64,000 nt of DNA from Selenomonadales bacterium (GCA_029976065.1 JARKNV010000038.1:1-64000), one strand, 5' to 3'; positions 1-7,685 are shown, counted from the stretch's first letter. The notes: generated by a model not told the origin, from the letters alone. Program-made: numbers and translations.

Positions 1-75
1 AAGGCCCTGAATTTCACCGCTGCCGCCATGAAAGGCCAGAAAGTGGCCGAGACCAATTGGCTGACATGGGATTGA
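1..75 (+). CDS. C-terminal end of a CDS cut by the window edge, unidentified
   Basis: Frame 1 is open from the first base and ends in TGA at 73-75, giving 24 residues that finish in ...NWLTWD. The next gene's ribosome site lies 3 bases after this stop, so it is probably the upstream gene of the same operon. Because the operon holds a PorB-type beta subunit, a partner alpha-type subunit of a 2-oxoacid:ferredoxin oxidoreductase is possible, but the tail is too short to identify. Confidence 0.5.
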   Translation, partial: KALNFTAAAMKGQKVAETNWLTWD

Positions 76-89
76 ATAAGGAGGACGCT

Positions 90-1337
90 ATGGACAGAAG
101 CAAACATCTGATAATCGGCGCCGGACCTGCCGCCCTCGCCGCTGCCAAGGCGATCCGCAGCACGGACAAATCCGCGGAGATAAAGCTTGTTACGAAAGAA
201 GAGACGCTCCCATACTCGCCGGCGATGCTGCCTTATCTGATCAGCCAGGAACTCAGCGAACAGGACCTTTTCGTCAAGGGCCAGGAAACGCTTGCAGCGA
301 TGGACGTCCAGCTTGTCCGCGGTAAGGAGGTCGTTGCCCTCTTGCCCGATAAAAAGGAAATCGAATACGCCGACGGCGGACGCGAGTCCTACGACAAGCT
401 GCTCATCGCCACCGGGGCCGCCCCCCAGGTTCCGCCCGTCAAAGATCTGCCAGGCGAACAGATATATACCTTCCGGACGTTCCGCGATTTCGAACGGTTG
501 CAGAAAACGCTCGGCAAGAAACAGGAGATCGCCATCTACGGCGCCGGCCTCGTCGCGGTGGAAGCGGCCGAAAAGCTTTGCCATGCCGGGCATGCCGTCA
601 CCATCATCGCCAGAAGTTCTCTCCTGCGCAAATATTTCGACCCCCAAAGCGTCGCCGTCCTCGAAAAAGCCTTCACCAAACACGGCTGCAAGGTCCTTGT
701 CAAGACCACGCTCGATGCGGTCAAGCAGGCAGGCGACAAGCTTGAACTGCTGCTGTCCGGCGGGCAGAAGCTGGCCGTAGACCGGCTGATCGTCGCCACG
801 GGCGTCGCGGCCAACATGGTGGCCAGCGACCTCATCACGGTGGCCGCGGGCGGCCTCAAGGTCGGCAGGCACATGGAGACCAACCTCCCAGACGTTTACG
901 CCGCCGGCGACGTTGCTGCCGCCCCCTCATTCAATAACACTGAGAACGCCCCCTGCCCGATACTTCCGGAGGCCGTGCAGCAGGGCAAGGTGGCGGGGGC
1001 CAACATGGCGGGCGAAGCGGTGGAGTACAAAGGCTGGATTGCCGGCAACTATCTGCGCTGCTTCGACGAGAATCTCTTCAGCATCGGGATCACCGACGCT
1101 CCGGCCGGAGCGGGCTACGAGACTTTCGAACAGACGGACGGCACCGGCTTCCTCAAGCTGGTGGCCAAGGACGGAGTTCTTGTGGGGGCCGAGGGCCTAA
1201 ACCGGAAATACGCCCATCCGGGCGTCTTCATGTACCTTATTAGGGAGCAGGTTCCGATCGGCGACAGCCGCGAACTCCTGCTTGCCAAGCCCCGTGAAGC
1301 GGCCTGCTGGCTGATGATGCAGCACCGCGGTAATTGA
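90..1337 (+). CDS. FAD/NAD(P)-dependent pyridine nucleotide-disulfide oxidoreductase family protein
   Basis: The 415-residue protein opens with a Rossmann FAD-binding motif (GAGPAALAAAKAIR, about residues 9-22). It has a LLIATGAAP segment near 105, a second Rossmann NAD(P) motif (YGAGLVAVEAAEKL) near 150, and the late FAD motif DVYAAGDVA near 270. No redox-active CxxxxC pair is seen, so it resembles the NADH:rubredoxin/ferredoxin-reductase and nitrite-reductase-large-subunit branch, not glutathione reductases. ATG 90 is chosen over an upstream TTG because AAGGAGG lies at 79-85. The next gene starts 29 bases after the stop and is a ferredoxin-PorB fusion, so this subunit probably passes electrons between NAD(P)H and ferredoxin in that complex. 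That role is inferred from context. Confidence 0.8.
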   Translation: MDRSKHLIIGAGPAALAAAKAIRSTDKSAEIKLVTKEETLPYSPAMLPYLISQELSEQDLFVKGQETLAAMDVQLVRGKEVVALLPDKKEIEYADGGRESYDKLLIATGAAPQVPPVKDLPGEQIYTFRTFRDFERLQKTLGKKQEIAIYGAGLVAVEAAEKLCHAGHAVTIIARSSLLRKYFDPQSVAVLEKAFTKHGCKVLVKTTLDAVKQAGDKLELLLSGGQKLAVDRLIVATGVAANMVASDLITVAAGGLKVGRHMETNLPDVYAAGDVAAAPSFNNTENAPCPILPEAVQQGKVAGANMAGEAVEYKGWIAGNYLRCFDENLFSIGITDAPAGAGYETFEQTDGTGFLKLVAKDGVLVGAEGLNRKYAHPGVFMYLIREQVPIGDSRELLLAKPREAACWLMMQHRGN

Positions 1338-1366
1338 GCGATCTGACCGCTAAAGGAGGAATGGTC

Positions 1367-2644
1367 ATGTTAAACAATACCCTTATGATCCGCAGCACCA
1401 ACTGCCCGCCTTCGTGCAGCCTGTGCGTCGAAGCCTGCGGAAAAAGGGCGGGGGCGGGCGCGGAGCCTGTCATCGAGAAGATAGATCTCCCCGAGGTGGG
1501 CTATCACAGCGTGCTGACCTGCAACCAGTGCAGCCAGGCCGAGTGCGTCGGCGTGTGTCCCACAGGTGCGCTCGGCCGCTCGGAAACCGGCGCGGTAGTG
1601 CTCGACGCCGACCGTTGCGTGGGCTGCAGCATCTGCAACCTGGTCTGCCCGTATGGCGGCATATACCCGCAGCAGAGCGAGCACAAATCACAAAAATGCG
1701 ACCAGTGTGGAGGCGATGCCCAGTGCGCCAAAGCCTGCCCCAACAATATTCTCACGTTTGAAAAGGCGGCGACTGTGGCCGATCATCTCGGCGAAGACCT
1801 GCTATCCCCGGGGCTGCCGTATTGCGCGGGCTGCGGGATGGAGCTACTGGACCGGCAGACGCTGCAGGTTCTGGGTAAGGATGTCGTGCTGTTCGGGGCC
1901 CCGAGCTGCAACGTGCTGAGCTCGAAGGCCAAGGTGCCTTATTACGGAACGCTGATGACCCAGGTGCCGTCGAGCGCCACCGGGGTGTCCCGGTATTTCC
2001 GGCACATCGGGAAAGAGACCATCTGCTTGGCGATTATCGGCGACGGCGCGACCGCCGACCTCGGCTTCGGAACTCTGTCGGGGGCCGCGGAAAGGGGCGA
2101 GCGCATCCTCTACATCTGCTACGACAACGAAGCCTACATGAACACCGGTATCCAGCGCAGCAGCACCACCCCCTTCGGCAGCTGGACGAACACGACTCAG
2201 GTGGGCGAGCGCGGGCGCGGGCGCCAGGGCATGCCGAAGAATGTGCCGCTCTTGATGGCGTTCCACAATATCGAATATGTTGCCACCGCCACCCTCGCCT
2301 ACCCCGAAGACTATGTGCGCAAGCTGCTTAAAGCCAAAGAGGCGGTCAAACGCGGAATGGCCTATATCCACGTTCTCACTCCTTGCCCGACTGGCTGGAA
2401 GTTCGAGACGGAAAAGGTCGTGGAGGTGACCAAGGCTGCGGTCGAGACCAACTATTTCCCGCTGTGGGAGGCGGAAAACGGCGTCATCAGGTTCACCCAT
2501 GAGGTGCAGAATCCGGCACCTATCCAGGAGTTCACACGCCTCATGAAACGGTTTACCCATCTTACGACCGAAGAGCTTGCCATACTACAGGAACATGTCA
2601 ACCGGTCCTACGAACAGATCAAACGTATAATCACCTGTAATTAG
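1367..2644 (+). CDS. Fusion of polyferredoxin domain and 2-oxoacid:ferredoxin oxidoreductase beta (PorB-like) subunit
   Basis: The 425-residue protein has two parts. Residues about 10-130 carry four cysteine clusters of HycB/DmsB type (CPPSCSLCVEAC, CNQCSQAECVGVCP, CVGCSICNLVCP, CDQCGGDAQCAKACP). From about residue 150 it is a thiamine-diphosphate beta subunit: CAGCG, the TPP/Mg motif GDGATADLGFG, then the DNEAYMNTG segment typical of PFOR/VOR beta chains. Classical PorB is a stand-alone chain of about 300 residues, and here the electron-accepting ferredoxin module is fused in front. ATG 1367 is used because GGAGG at 1355-1359 is 7 bases upstream; ATG 1361 would be too close. Substrate (pyruvate, oxalate or another 2-oxoacid) cannot be read from sequence. 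Confidence 0.82.
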   Translation: MLNNTLMIRSTNCPPSCSLCVEACGKRAGAGAEPVIEKIDLPEVGYHSVLTCNQCSQAECVGVCPTGALGRSETGAVVLDADRCVGCSICNLVCPYGGIYPQQSEHKSQKCDQCGGDAQCAKACPNNILTFEKAATVADHLGEDLLSPGLPYCAGCGMELLDRQTLQVLGKDVVLFGAPSCNVLSSKAKVPYYGTLMTQVPSSATGVSRYFRHIGKETICLAIIGDGATADLGFGTLSGAAERGERILYICYDNEAYMNTGIQRSSTTPFGSWTNTTQVGERGRGRQGMPKNVPLLMAFHNIEYVATATLAYPEDYVRKLLKAKEAVKRGMAYIHVLTPCPTGWKFETEKVVEVTKAAVETNYFPLWEAENGVIRFTHEVQNPAPIQEFTRLMKRFTHLTTEELAILQEHVNRSYEQIKRIITCN

Positions 2645-2655
2645 CCTTACCGGCG

Positions 2656-2711
2656 CGAAGGAGGAGGAGCATCTTTCGTCTAACATAGTGACGGTGTGTC
2701 CTCCTTCTTCG
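2656..2711. other. Long imperfect inverted repeat after the oxidoreductase operon
   Basis: The left arm CGAAGGAGGA (2656-2665) pairs with TCCTCC + TTCG (2699-2711) with a 3-base bulge and a loop of about 33 bases. No T-run follows, so it is a weak terminator candidate and may be an RNA structure that hides a GGAGGAGG sequence. Confidence 0.35.
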
Positions 2712-2776
2712 ATTGGCCGGCAATGGCGATTGCTATAAAAGTTGTTCAAAGCCGACACTAAAATTACCTGACGGAG

Positions 2777-2805
2777 TTGAGATTGTATACATTTTCGTAT
2801 ATAAT
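2777..2805 (+). promoter_or_regulatory. Sigma-A type promoter of the GntR gene with a palindrome in the spacer
   Basis: A -35 element TTGAGA (2777-2782) and a perfect -10 TATAAT (2800-2805) are separated by exactly 17 bases. The palindrome TGTATACA (2784-2791) sits in the spacer and fits the GT-N-AC core style of GntR-family operators, so autorepression by the downstream regulator is plausible. Confidence 0.65.
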
Positions 2806-2841
2806 ATTGTATTGTTAACTTCATTAGGATATGGTGGCGGC

Positions 2842-3528
2842 ATGACGAAAGATACACCCAAGAAAATCAAAAAACAACAGGCATACCAGTATATTAAGAC
2901 TAACATTCTTCGCGGCATTTACGGGCCTGGGTACCGCATCGTGATCGACCGTGTGGCCAAGGAACTCAATTTAAGCACGATCCCCGTGCGTGAGGCTATC
3001 CAGCAACTTGAGGCGGACGGGTTAATCGCGAACATACCTTACAGCGGGGCGATCGTTAAGACGGTGGACGAGGTCAACTATCAGGAAGTTACCTATGTGA
3101 TGTCGATCCTTGAAGCGGCCGCTACGGCTCTGGCTGCGAACACCCTGACCAAGAAGGATCTCGACGGACTGGAGAAGACGAACAACGCGATGAAGAAAGC
3201 GTTGGAGGAGCTAGACTTCGAGCGGGTTGGGGAATTCAACGTCAAGTTCCATGCTACGATCCACGATAAATGCGGCAATTCGTATCTTATGGAAAAACTC
3301 GACCAGGTATGGGAGCGGGTGGCCCAGGTACGGCGAGCTAACCTTGCGTTTGCACCGCAACGCGCCAAAGCCTCCACAGAGGAGCACGAGCAGATCATTA
3401 CCCTTCTGCGGGCCAAGGCTCCGGCGGCAACGATCGAAGAATATGTGCGTCAGCATACGCTTAATACCCTTAAAGCTATTAGGAGCTTGAGCAAGGGTAC
3501 GGGGAACTATATAATCCATTCTATGTAG
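2842..3528 (+). CDS. GntR-family transcriptional regulator, FCD (FadR-type) subgroup
   Basis: The 228-residue protein has an N-terminal winged helix (residues about 10-75, with the typical LNLSTIPVREAIQQLEADGLI recognition region) and a C-terminal all-helical effector domain of FCD type. The latter contains FHATIHDKCGN and a later HEQII segment that supply the usual metal-binding histidines. ATG 2842 starts the protein directly before the HTH; an upstream start at 2713 would add an unlikely tail and would place the promoter at 2777-2805 inside the gene. The ribosome site is weak. It lies between a 2-oxoacid oxidoreductase operon and an MFS transporter, so it probably senses an organic acid used by both; this is inference. 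Confidence 0.85.
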   Translation: MTKDTPKKIKKQQAYQYIKTNILRGIYGPGYRIVIDRVAKELNLSTIPVREAIQQLEADGLIANIPYSGAIVKTVDEVNYQEVTYVMSILEAAATALAANTLTKKDLDGLEKTNNAMKKALEELDFERVGEFNVKFHATIHDKCGNSYLMEKLDQVWERVAQVRRANLAFAPQRAKASTEEHEQIITLLRAKAPAATIEEYVRQHTLNTLKAIRSLSKGTGNYIIHSM

Positions 3529-3549
3529 TAATCGGCAATATAAGATGAT

Positions 3550-3582
3550 AACGCGGCATCCAGAAAGGGCGCCGCGTTCTTA
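3550..3582 (+). terminator. Hairpin terminator between the GntR and MFS genes
   Basis: AACGCGGC (3550-3557) pairs with GCCGCGTT (3571-3578) across a 13-base loop and is followed by a short, imperfect T-rich stretch. Confidence 0.55.
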
Positions 3583-3595
3583 ATTATGGGATTAG

Positions 3596-4840
3596 ATGTC
3601 TGAGGAAACGAGTATAATGAGGAGGCTCCGTTCCTTGAACCATAAATACATTTATTTATTGGCAATGGGACATTTTTCCGTCGACCTAGCAATGGGGGCG
3701 TTACCGGCCATTTTGCCCTTTTTTGTTTCCCAGTATGGGATGGATTACAGATCTGCGGCGGGGCTGATGTTTGCTTCCAGTTTTTTGTCTTCGCTCGTGC
3801 AACCAGCGTTTGGATGGCTGGCAGACCGGAGCTCGAAGACCTGGTTCATGCCTTTGGGGATTTTGCTATCCGGCGTAACCATGGGGATATCTGGATTATT
3901 CGAGAATTATTGGCTGATATTTGCGGTGATAACTTTGGGGGGAATTGGTAGTGCTATTTTCCATCCGGAAGCAGCCCGTATGGTTAACAAAGTTTCGGGA
4001 AACAGGAAAGGTACGGCGCTAAGTATCTTTTCCGTGGGTGGCAACAGCGGTTTTGCCGTTGGGCCGCTCATCGTCGTCGCGGCAATCACGTCGTTCAGTC
4101 TGAAGGGTACAGTTGTATTGAGTCTAGCCGCATTAATAATGGCGATAATTTTAATAATAGTTGTTCCCAAAATGAACAGAGAAATTGCCCGGAGGACGGT
4201 TTCTGAGGATACGACCATCGGTAAGGTTACCGAAAGAGAAATAACAGGCAATAACGATTGGCGCGCATTTGCCCATCTGACAGTTTTGATTACTTTCAGT
4301 TCGATCGTCATATGCGGTTTGCGGAGTTTCATCCCGCTGTATTGGGTGGATGTTATGGGTCTTTCCGCGGCCTCGGCCGGATCGGCACTTACGTTGCTCT
4401 TTACGCTTGGCGTGGTGACCACATTGATCGGTGGACTGATGGCCGACAAATTCGGCTATCTTAAAACTGTCCGTATTAGTTATATGCTTTTGGCACCCAT
4501 GGTTGCCATCCTGTCGCAGACGACGGATGGGGTTAGCGGGTATTTGCTGATGGTGCCGATTGGCTTTGCCATGTTTGCCCCGTTTAGCTCAGTTATCGTT
4601 TTGGGGCAAAGCTATTTGGCACGCAGCATAGGCTTCGCCTCCGGTGTAACGATGGGGCTTTCATTCAGTATCGGTGGAGTGACGGTTCCGCTGATCGGCT
4701 GGTTCGCTGACAGTTACGGTTTAATAACCACGATGGAACTGCTGGCAATGATTGCCGTGCTTGCAGCGTTGTCTTCGTTCATTTTGTCGGACCCGGCAAA
4801 AGGCAGCCAAAAAGATCCGGCTTGTAGACTACGTGGTTAA
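3596..4840 (+). CDS. Major facilitator superfamily transporter (Fsr-like)
   Basis: The 414-residue protein is very hydrophobic with about 12 membrane spans in two halves joined by a polar linker (about residues 195-220). After the second span it has the MFS signature region GWLADRSSKTW, and the matching repeat GGLMADKFGYLK appears in the second half. The pattern HFSVDLAMGALPAILPFF near the N-terminus resembles the fosmidomycin-resistance (Fsr) group of MFS exporters. ATG 3596 is the first start; ATG 3617 with a TGAGGA about 10 bases upstream is an alternative. The gene is clearly AT-richer than the genes right of 5.3 kb, which suggests separate origin. Substrate unknown; the GntR neighbour hints at an organic acid. 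Confidence 0.8.
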   Translation: MSEETSIMRRLRSLNHKYIYLLAMGHFSVDLAMGALPAILPFFVSQYGMDYRSAAGLMFASSFLSSLVQPAFGWLADRSSKTWFMPLGILLSGVTMGISGLFENYWLIFAVITLGGIGSAIFHPEAARMVNKVSGNRKGTALSIFSVGGNSGFAVGPLIVVAAITSFSLKGTVVLSLAALIMAIILIIVVPKMNREIARRTVSEDTTIGKVTEREITGNNDWRAFAHLTVLITFSSIVICGLRSFIPLYWVDVMGLSAASAGSALTLLFTLGVVTTLIGGLMADKFGYLKTVRISYMLLAPMVAILSQTTDGVSGYLLMVPIGFAMFAPFSSVIVLGQSYLARSIGFASGVTMGLSFSIGGVTVPLIGWFADSYGLITTMELLAMIAVLAALSSFILSDPAKGSQKDPACRLRG

Positions 4841-5170
4841 TGACGGTAAAGGATAAAAGTGGAATGACAGGTTTTTGTTATCCATGTTCAGGCTATCCGC
4901 GTATCGGGGACAATGAAAATGTTTTCTATAAAGATATTATGTAATTTCAATGCACGTCGGACTGTCTTTAAAGGTGCGAAAAGAAAACAGTTTTAATTCT
5001 CGGGAGTAATCCGTTACCGGATTTTTGAATCGTACCAGGCGCACCAGGGATTACCAAGCCTTCCGGCATTTTGTTGGAGGATTCTTTTTGGCAGGCAATG
5101 GAACCAATTACCCATGAAAAACCCAGCAGAAACAAGATTTCTTTCTCGAAATTACCTTGTTTCACAACCT
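4841..5170. other. AT-rich intergenic stretch with no supported gene
   Basis: This 330-base stretch has no ORF with a credible ribosome site or family motif. A short minus-strand frame (4968-5189) exists but shows no recognisable domain. The composition matches the MFS gene to the left, not the GC-rich DNA to the right, and the stretch ends at the tRNA fragment. Confidence 0.5.
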
Positions 5171-5222
5171 GCGCTTGAATGGCATTCAAGAGGTCGGGAG
5201 TTCGATCCTCCTTACCTCACCA
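5171..5222 (+). pseudogene. 3' fragment of tRNA-Ala(GGC), probable attachment-site scar
   Basis: The segment contains an anticodon stem-loop CTTGA-ATGGCAT-TCAAG with anticodon GGC, then AGGTCGGGAGTTCGATCCTC with a complete T-arm and a terminal ACCA at 5219-5222. The preceding bases do not match the D-arm or 5' acceptor strand of any tRNA, so only the 3' two thirds is present. The acceptor 3' strand is also one C short of the usual CTCCACCA ending. It cannot make a functional tRNA. A retained tRNA 3' end at a composition boundary is typical of the far junction of an element integrated into a tRNA gene. Confidence 0.75.
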
Positions 5223-5232
5223 TGTTCACGAC

Positions 5233-5267
5233 AAAGACTTCGCGGAAGTGCGAAGCCTTTTGTTTTT
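5233..5267 (+). terminator. Terminator following the tRNA fragment
   Basis: AAAG-A-CTTCGC pairs with GCGAAG-C-CTTT around a GGAAGT loop and is followed by TTGTTTTTG. It is probably the original terminator of the tRNA gene. Confidence 0.65.
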
Positions 5268-5337
5268 GCATGTTGAAAACTGTCGATTCTTTCTTCCTGG
5301 CCCGGATTTATGATAAAATAATACCCGAGGTGATAAC

Positions 5338-5556
5338 ATGTCCGCTAAATTATGCAAGTCCGTCCTGAAATTGCTGGTGCAGGAAATCGACAAAGCCGCT
5401 TTTCGGGCCGAGGTCAGCTTCGGGGTGGTGCTCAACGCCCTCCTCCAGTCTCATCCGGAGATCGCCATGACCGAGGAAGAATGGAACCGGCTGAGCGAGG
5501 AAACCCAGACCACCACTATCGAAAAGGTTAAGAGCACGTTATTGTCTATCGGTTAG
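5338..5556 (+). CDS. Small hypothetical protein, 72 residues
   Basis: ATG 5338 follows a good ribosome site (GAGGTGATAAC). The product is a soluble, mainly helical 72-residue protein with an acidic middle (PEIAMTEEEWNRLSEE) and no membrane segment or known motif. It stands alone between the tRNA terminator and a hairpin just downstream, so it is probably a single-gene unit. Function not recognised. Confidence 0.6.
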   Translation: MSAKLCKSVLKLLVQEIDKAAFRAEVSFGVVLNALLQSHPEIAMTEEEWNRLSEETQTTTIEKVKSTLLSIG

Positions 5557-5573
5557 CCGCCATCGCTTTAAGC

Positions 5574-5605
5574 AAGGCTCCGCGGGAATATCGCGGAGCC
5601 TTGAC
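5574..5605 (+). terminator. Strong hairpin after the 72-residue gene
   Basis: AAGGCTCCGCG (5574-5584) pairs perfectly with CGCGGAGCCTT (5592-5602) around a 7-base loop. The following T-tract is weak (GACGTTTA). Confidence 0.6.
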
Positions 5606-5630
5606 GTTTATCGCTGCGGCCGCAGGAAAA

Positions 5631-5651
5631 ATACCTTAATAAAGTGAATAC
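5631..5651 (+). repeat. Intergenic repeat copy 1 (ATACCTT...GTGAATAC)
   Basis: ATACCTTAAT-AAAGTGAATAC lies 39 bases before the DUF169 start. A near copy with the same ends lies at 13018-13041 upstream of the response regulator. The bases just left (GCGGCCGCAGGAAAA) recur in inverted orientation just right of copy 2. Could be a promoter or operator type shared by the two genes. Confidence 0.4.
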
Positions 5652-5689
5652 TAACCCATCGCATGATTTGCAACAAAAGGAGGGTTATT

Positions 5690-6430
5690 GTGATTAGTGA
5701 AATCGCATCCCGATTGAAACTGAAGTATAACCCTGTGGCGATCGTTTTCAGCGACGAAAAGCCTGCCGAGGCGATGGAATTCCGCGAGGGCGGCCCCCAC
5801 GCATGTTGCATCGCCATGCTGACCGCCGCGGCCAAAGGGAAGCAGGCGGTCCTCGGCCGCAGCACCTGCGGCTGCCACGGCGGCCTTGTCGGGTTGGGCT
5901 TCGGCAATTCCCACAAAAACACCCCCGGCGGCTTCGACTATTTCTTGTCCGTCGGCCGGGGCGAGGGCTATCCCCCGGGCGAGGGCTACAAGAAAACGCC
6001 CGAGCTTGTCCGCACCTTCGAGGATGTCCTGCCGTACACCGACATCCCTTACAAATACGTTATTTTCAAGCCGCTGGCCGCTGTCGACCCCGCCCGGGAA
6101 GAGCCGCAAATAATCGTTTTTTACGCCAACCCCGACCAACTGTCGGCCCTCGTCGTGCTGGCCAATTACGGCCGTGCCGGCAACGAGAGCGCCATCATCC
6201 CCTTCGGCGCGGGCTGCCACTCCGTCTGCCTGTTTCCCCTGCGCGAAGCCGCCCAGCCGCAGCCACGGGCGGTCGTCGGCATGACCGACATATCGGCCCG
6301 GCCCATGGTCGATGCCGACATCCTCTCCTTCAGCGTTCCCTTCGCGATGTTTCGGGAAATGGAGGAAAACGTTCCCGGCAGCTTCCTCGACCGGCACGAC
6401 TGGCAGAAAGTCGTCGCCCGCATCCCGTGA
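5690..6430 (+). CDS. DUF169 domain protein
   Basis: The 246-residue protein matches the DUF169 family in layout: an N-terminal LKYNPVAIVFSDEKP strand, then cysteine motifs (HACCIAML; TCGCHGG) and a central GGFDYFLSVG region. Later it has VLANYGRAGNE and a further GAGCHSVC cysteine segment. DUF169 proteins are common in anaerobes and are suspected metal or cofactor proteins; no reaction is established. GTG 5690 is chosen because AGGAGGG sits 5 bases upstream; the frame further upstream lacks a ribosome site. It is monocistronic, closed by a terminator shared with the convergent regulator gene. Confidence 0.8.
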   Translation: MISEIASRLKLKYNPVAIVFSDEKPAEAMEFREGGPHACCIAMLTAAAKGKQAVLGRSTCGCHGGLVGLGFGNSHKNTPGGFDYFLSVGRGEGYPPGEGYKKTPELVRTFEDVLPYTDIPYKYVIFKPLAAVDPAREEPQIIVFYANPDQLSALVVLANYGRAGNESAIIPFGAGCHSVCLFPLREAAQPQPRAVVGMTDISARPMVDADILSFSVPFAMFREMEENVPGSFLDRHDWQKVVARIP

Positions 6431-6452
6431 CCCGGAAAGATCCTTCAAGAAG

Positions 6453-6486
6453 AAAGACACCTGTCCTCGCGGCGGGTGTCTTTTTC
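6453..6486. terminator. Bidirectional terminator between convergent genes
   Basis: AAAGACACC (6453-6461) pairs with GGTGTCTTT (6475-6483), followed by a T-run on the plus strand; the A-rich left flank gives T's on the minus strand. It serves both the DUF169 gene and the minus-strand regulator ending at 6498. Confidence 0.7.
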
Positions 6487-6497
6487 TGTGCGGCAGC

Positions 6498-7436
6498 TCA
6501 GGTTTCGGCCAGTATTTCCCCGGTGTGGCTGAGGTCGTAGCCGCCCATGCCGGCCACCTCGTTGCGGAAGGCCGGCGAGCGCAGCACCGTCAGCAGGGCC
6601 CGGAAGTGCGGCTGGTCCGCGTCTTCCCGGCGGATAACGAGGTCGTACCGCTCCTTCTGCAGGGGGACGAAATCGATCTCCCGCACCTGCAGGGCGGCCT
6701 TCTCGATGCCGAGGCCGACGTCGGCCTCGCCGCGGGCCACGCTGCTGGCCACCGCCAGGTGGCTCGTCTCCTCCTGGTTGTAGCCGACGACGTCGCGCTG
6801 GTCGATGCCAAGCGAGCGCAGCCGCTCGTCCAGCAGCACCCGGGCGCCGGAGCCCCGCTCGCGGTTGACGAACCGCACGCCGTGCTTGGTGAGGTCCTGC
6901 CAGCCGCGGATTTCCTTCGGGTTGCCCTTGGCGACGTAGAAGCCCTCCATCCGGTAGGCCAGGTTGATGATGATGGTGCGGTGGCCGGGCAGCAGGCGCC
7001 GCACGTAGGGAACGTTGTAGGTGTCGCTGTCGCTGTCCCACAGGTGGGTCGTGGCCGCGTTGGCCGTGCCTCGGTAAAGGGCCATCAGGCCGTCGATGCT
7101 GCCGGCGTAGTTGCGCAGGAAGCGGATATACGGCAGCACCTTCTCCAGGTGGCGGGTGAGGATGTCGAGGATGACGTCCTGGCCGCAGATGATGAGACCC
7201 TCAGGCTGCGGCGGGGCGGGCAGGTCGAATGGCCGGACGGCCTGCGTCTGGGCTGCCGGCGAAAGGCTCTTTGATTTTTTGATGTAGACTTCGAGGTCGG
7301 GGGCCTCGACGCGGACCTTGCGGCCGATCCGGTAGGCGGTGAGGTCGCCGCGTTTGATCATCTCGTACACGGTGAACCGCGAAATCTTCAGGATTTTAGC
7401 GACTTCCTCGGGAGTATAGGAAAGCGGGTCGGGCAT
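6498..7436 (-). CDS. One-component regulator: excisionase-type HTH fused to a periplasmic-binding-protein-like domain
   Basis: The 312-residue protein starts with a MerR/Xis-like helix-turn-helix (residues about 6-55: SYTPEEVAKILKISRFTVYE ... RIGRKVRV). A PBP-like domain follows from about residue 85 (GLIICGQDVILDILTRHLE), ending with GEADVGLGIEKAA and a GGYD segment. This architecture is found next to molybdate/tungstate genes in many anaerobes, where the PBP-like half is thought to bind an oxyanion or molybdenum-cofactor-related ligand inside the cell. ATG 7436 is chosen over 7460 because AAGAAGGTGA precedes it. It is divergent from modD, with two similar 20-22 base elements in the shared upstream region. 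Confidence 0.8.
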   Translation of the reverse strand: MPDPLSYTPEEVAKILKISRFTVYEMIKRGDLTAYRIGRKVRVEAPDLEVYIKKSKSLSPAAQTQAVRPFDLPAPPQPEGLIICGQDVILDILTRHLEKVLPYIRFLRNYAGSIDGLMALYRGTANAATTHLWDSDSDTYNVPYVRRLLPGHRTIIINLAYRMEGFYVAKGNPKEIRGWQDLTKHGVRFVNRERGSGARVLLDERLRSLGIDQRDVVGYNQEETSHLAVASSVARGEADVGLGIEKAALQVREIDFVPLQKERYDLVIRREDADQPHFRALLTVLRSPAFRNEVAGMGGYDLSHTGEILAET

Positions 7437-7540
7437 CAGTTCACCTTCTTTTTGCTTCATATCGCATGTGCATTAATTGGCAAATCCTCTTGCGTTAATC
7501 ATACCGCAAATTATATAATAACACCATAGGGATTTTGTTA

Positions 7541-7562
7541 GTTTATGTTCGTTTATATTTGC
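7541..7562 (+). promoter_or_regulatory. Direct-repeat element A in the regulator/modD intergenic region
   Basis: GTTTATGTTCGTTTATATTTGC resembles element B at 7643-7662, with two GNTTATGTT/GNTTAT half units in each. It is a candidate binding site for the divergent HTH-PBP regulator. Confidence 0.45.
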
Positions 7563-7604
7563 TTTACTTGCGAAAAAACATCTGATGGCCATTATTTTCG
7601 ACGC

Positions 7605-7662
7605 TTGACACGCCTAAACCGCAATGAAATCGGTTTTAATTCGGTTATGTTTGGTTATTTGC
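7605..7662 (+). promoter_or_regulatory. modD upstream region: TTGACA -35 and direct-repeat element B
   Basis: A perfect TTGACA lies at 7605-7610 without a good -10 at 17 bases, as is usual for activator-dependent promoters. Element B, GGTTATGTTTGGTTATTTGC, is at 7643-7662 and aligns with element A after a 2-base gap. The regulator gene is divergent, so both elements may control both directions. Confidence 0.4.
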
Positions 7663-7685
7663 CGTTTTAATCAGGGGGTGATATT

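Noticed and set aside
4968-5189. 73-residue minus-strand frame next to the tRNA fragment
   Set aside because: No ribosome site or motif, and it runs into the tRNA-derived sequence; could be a decayed gene but not supportable.
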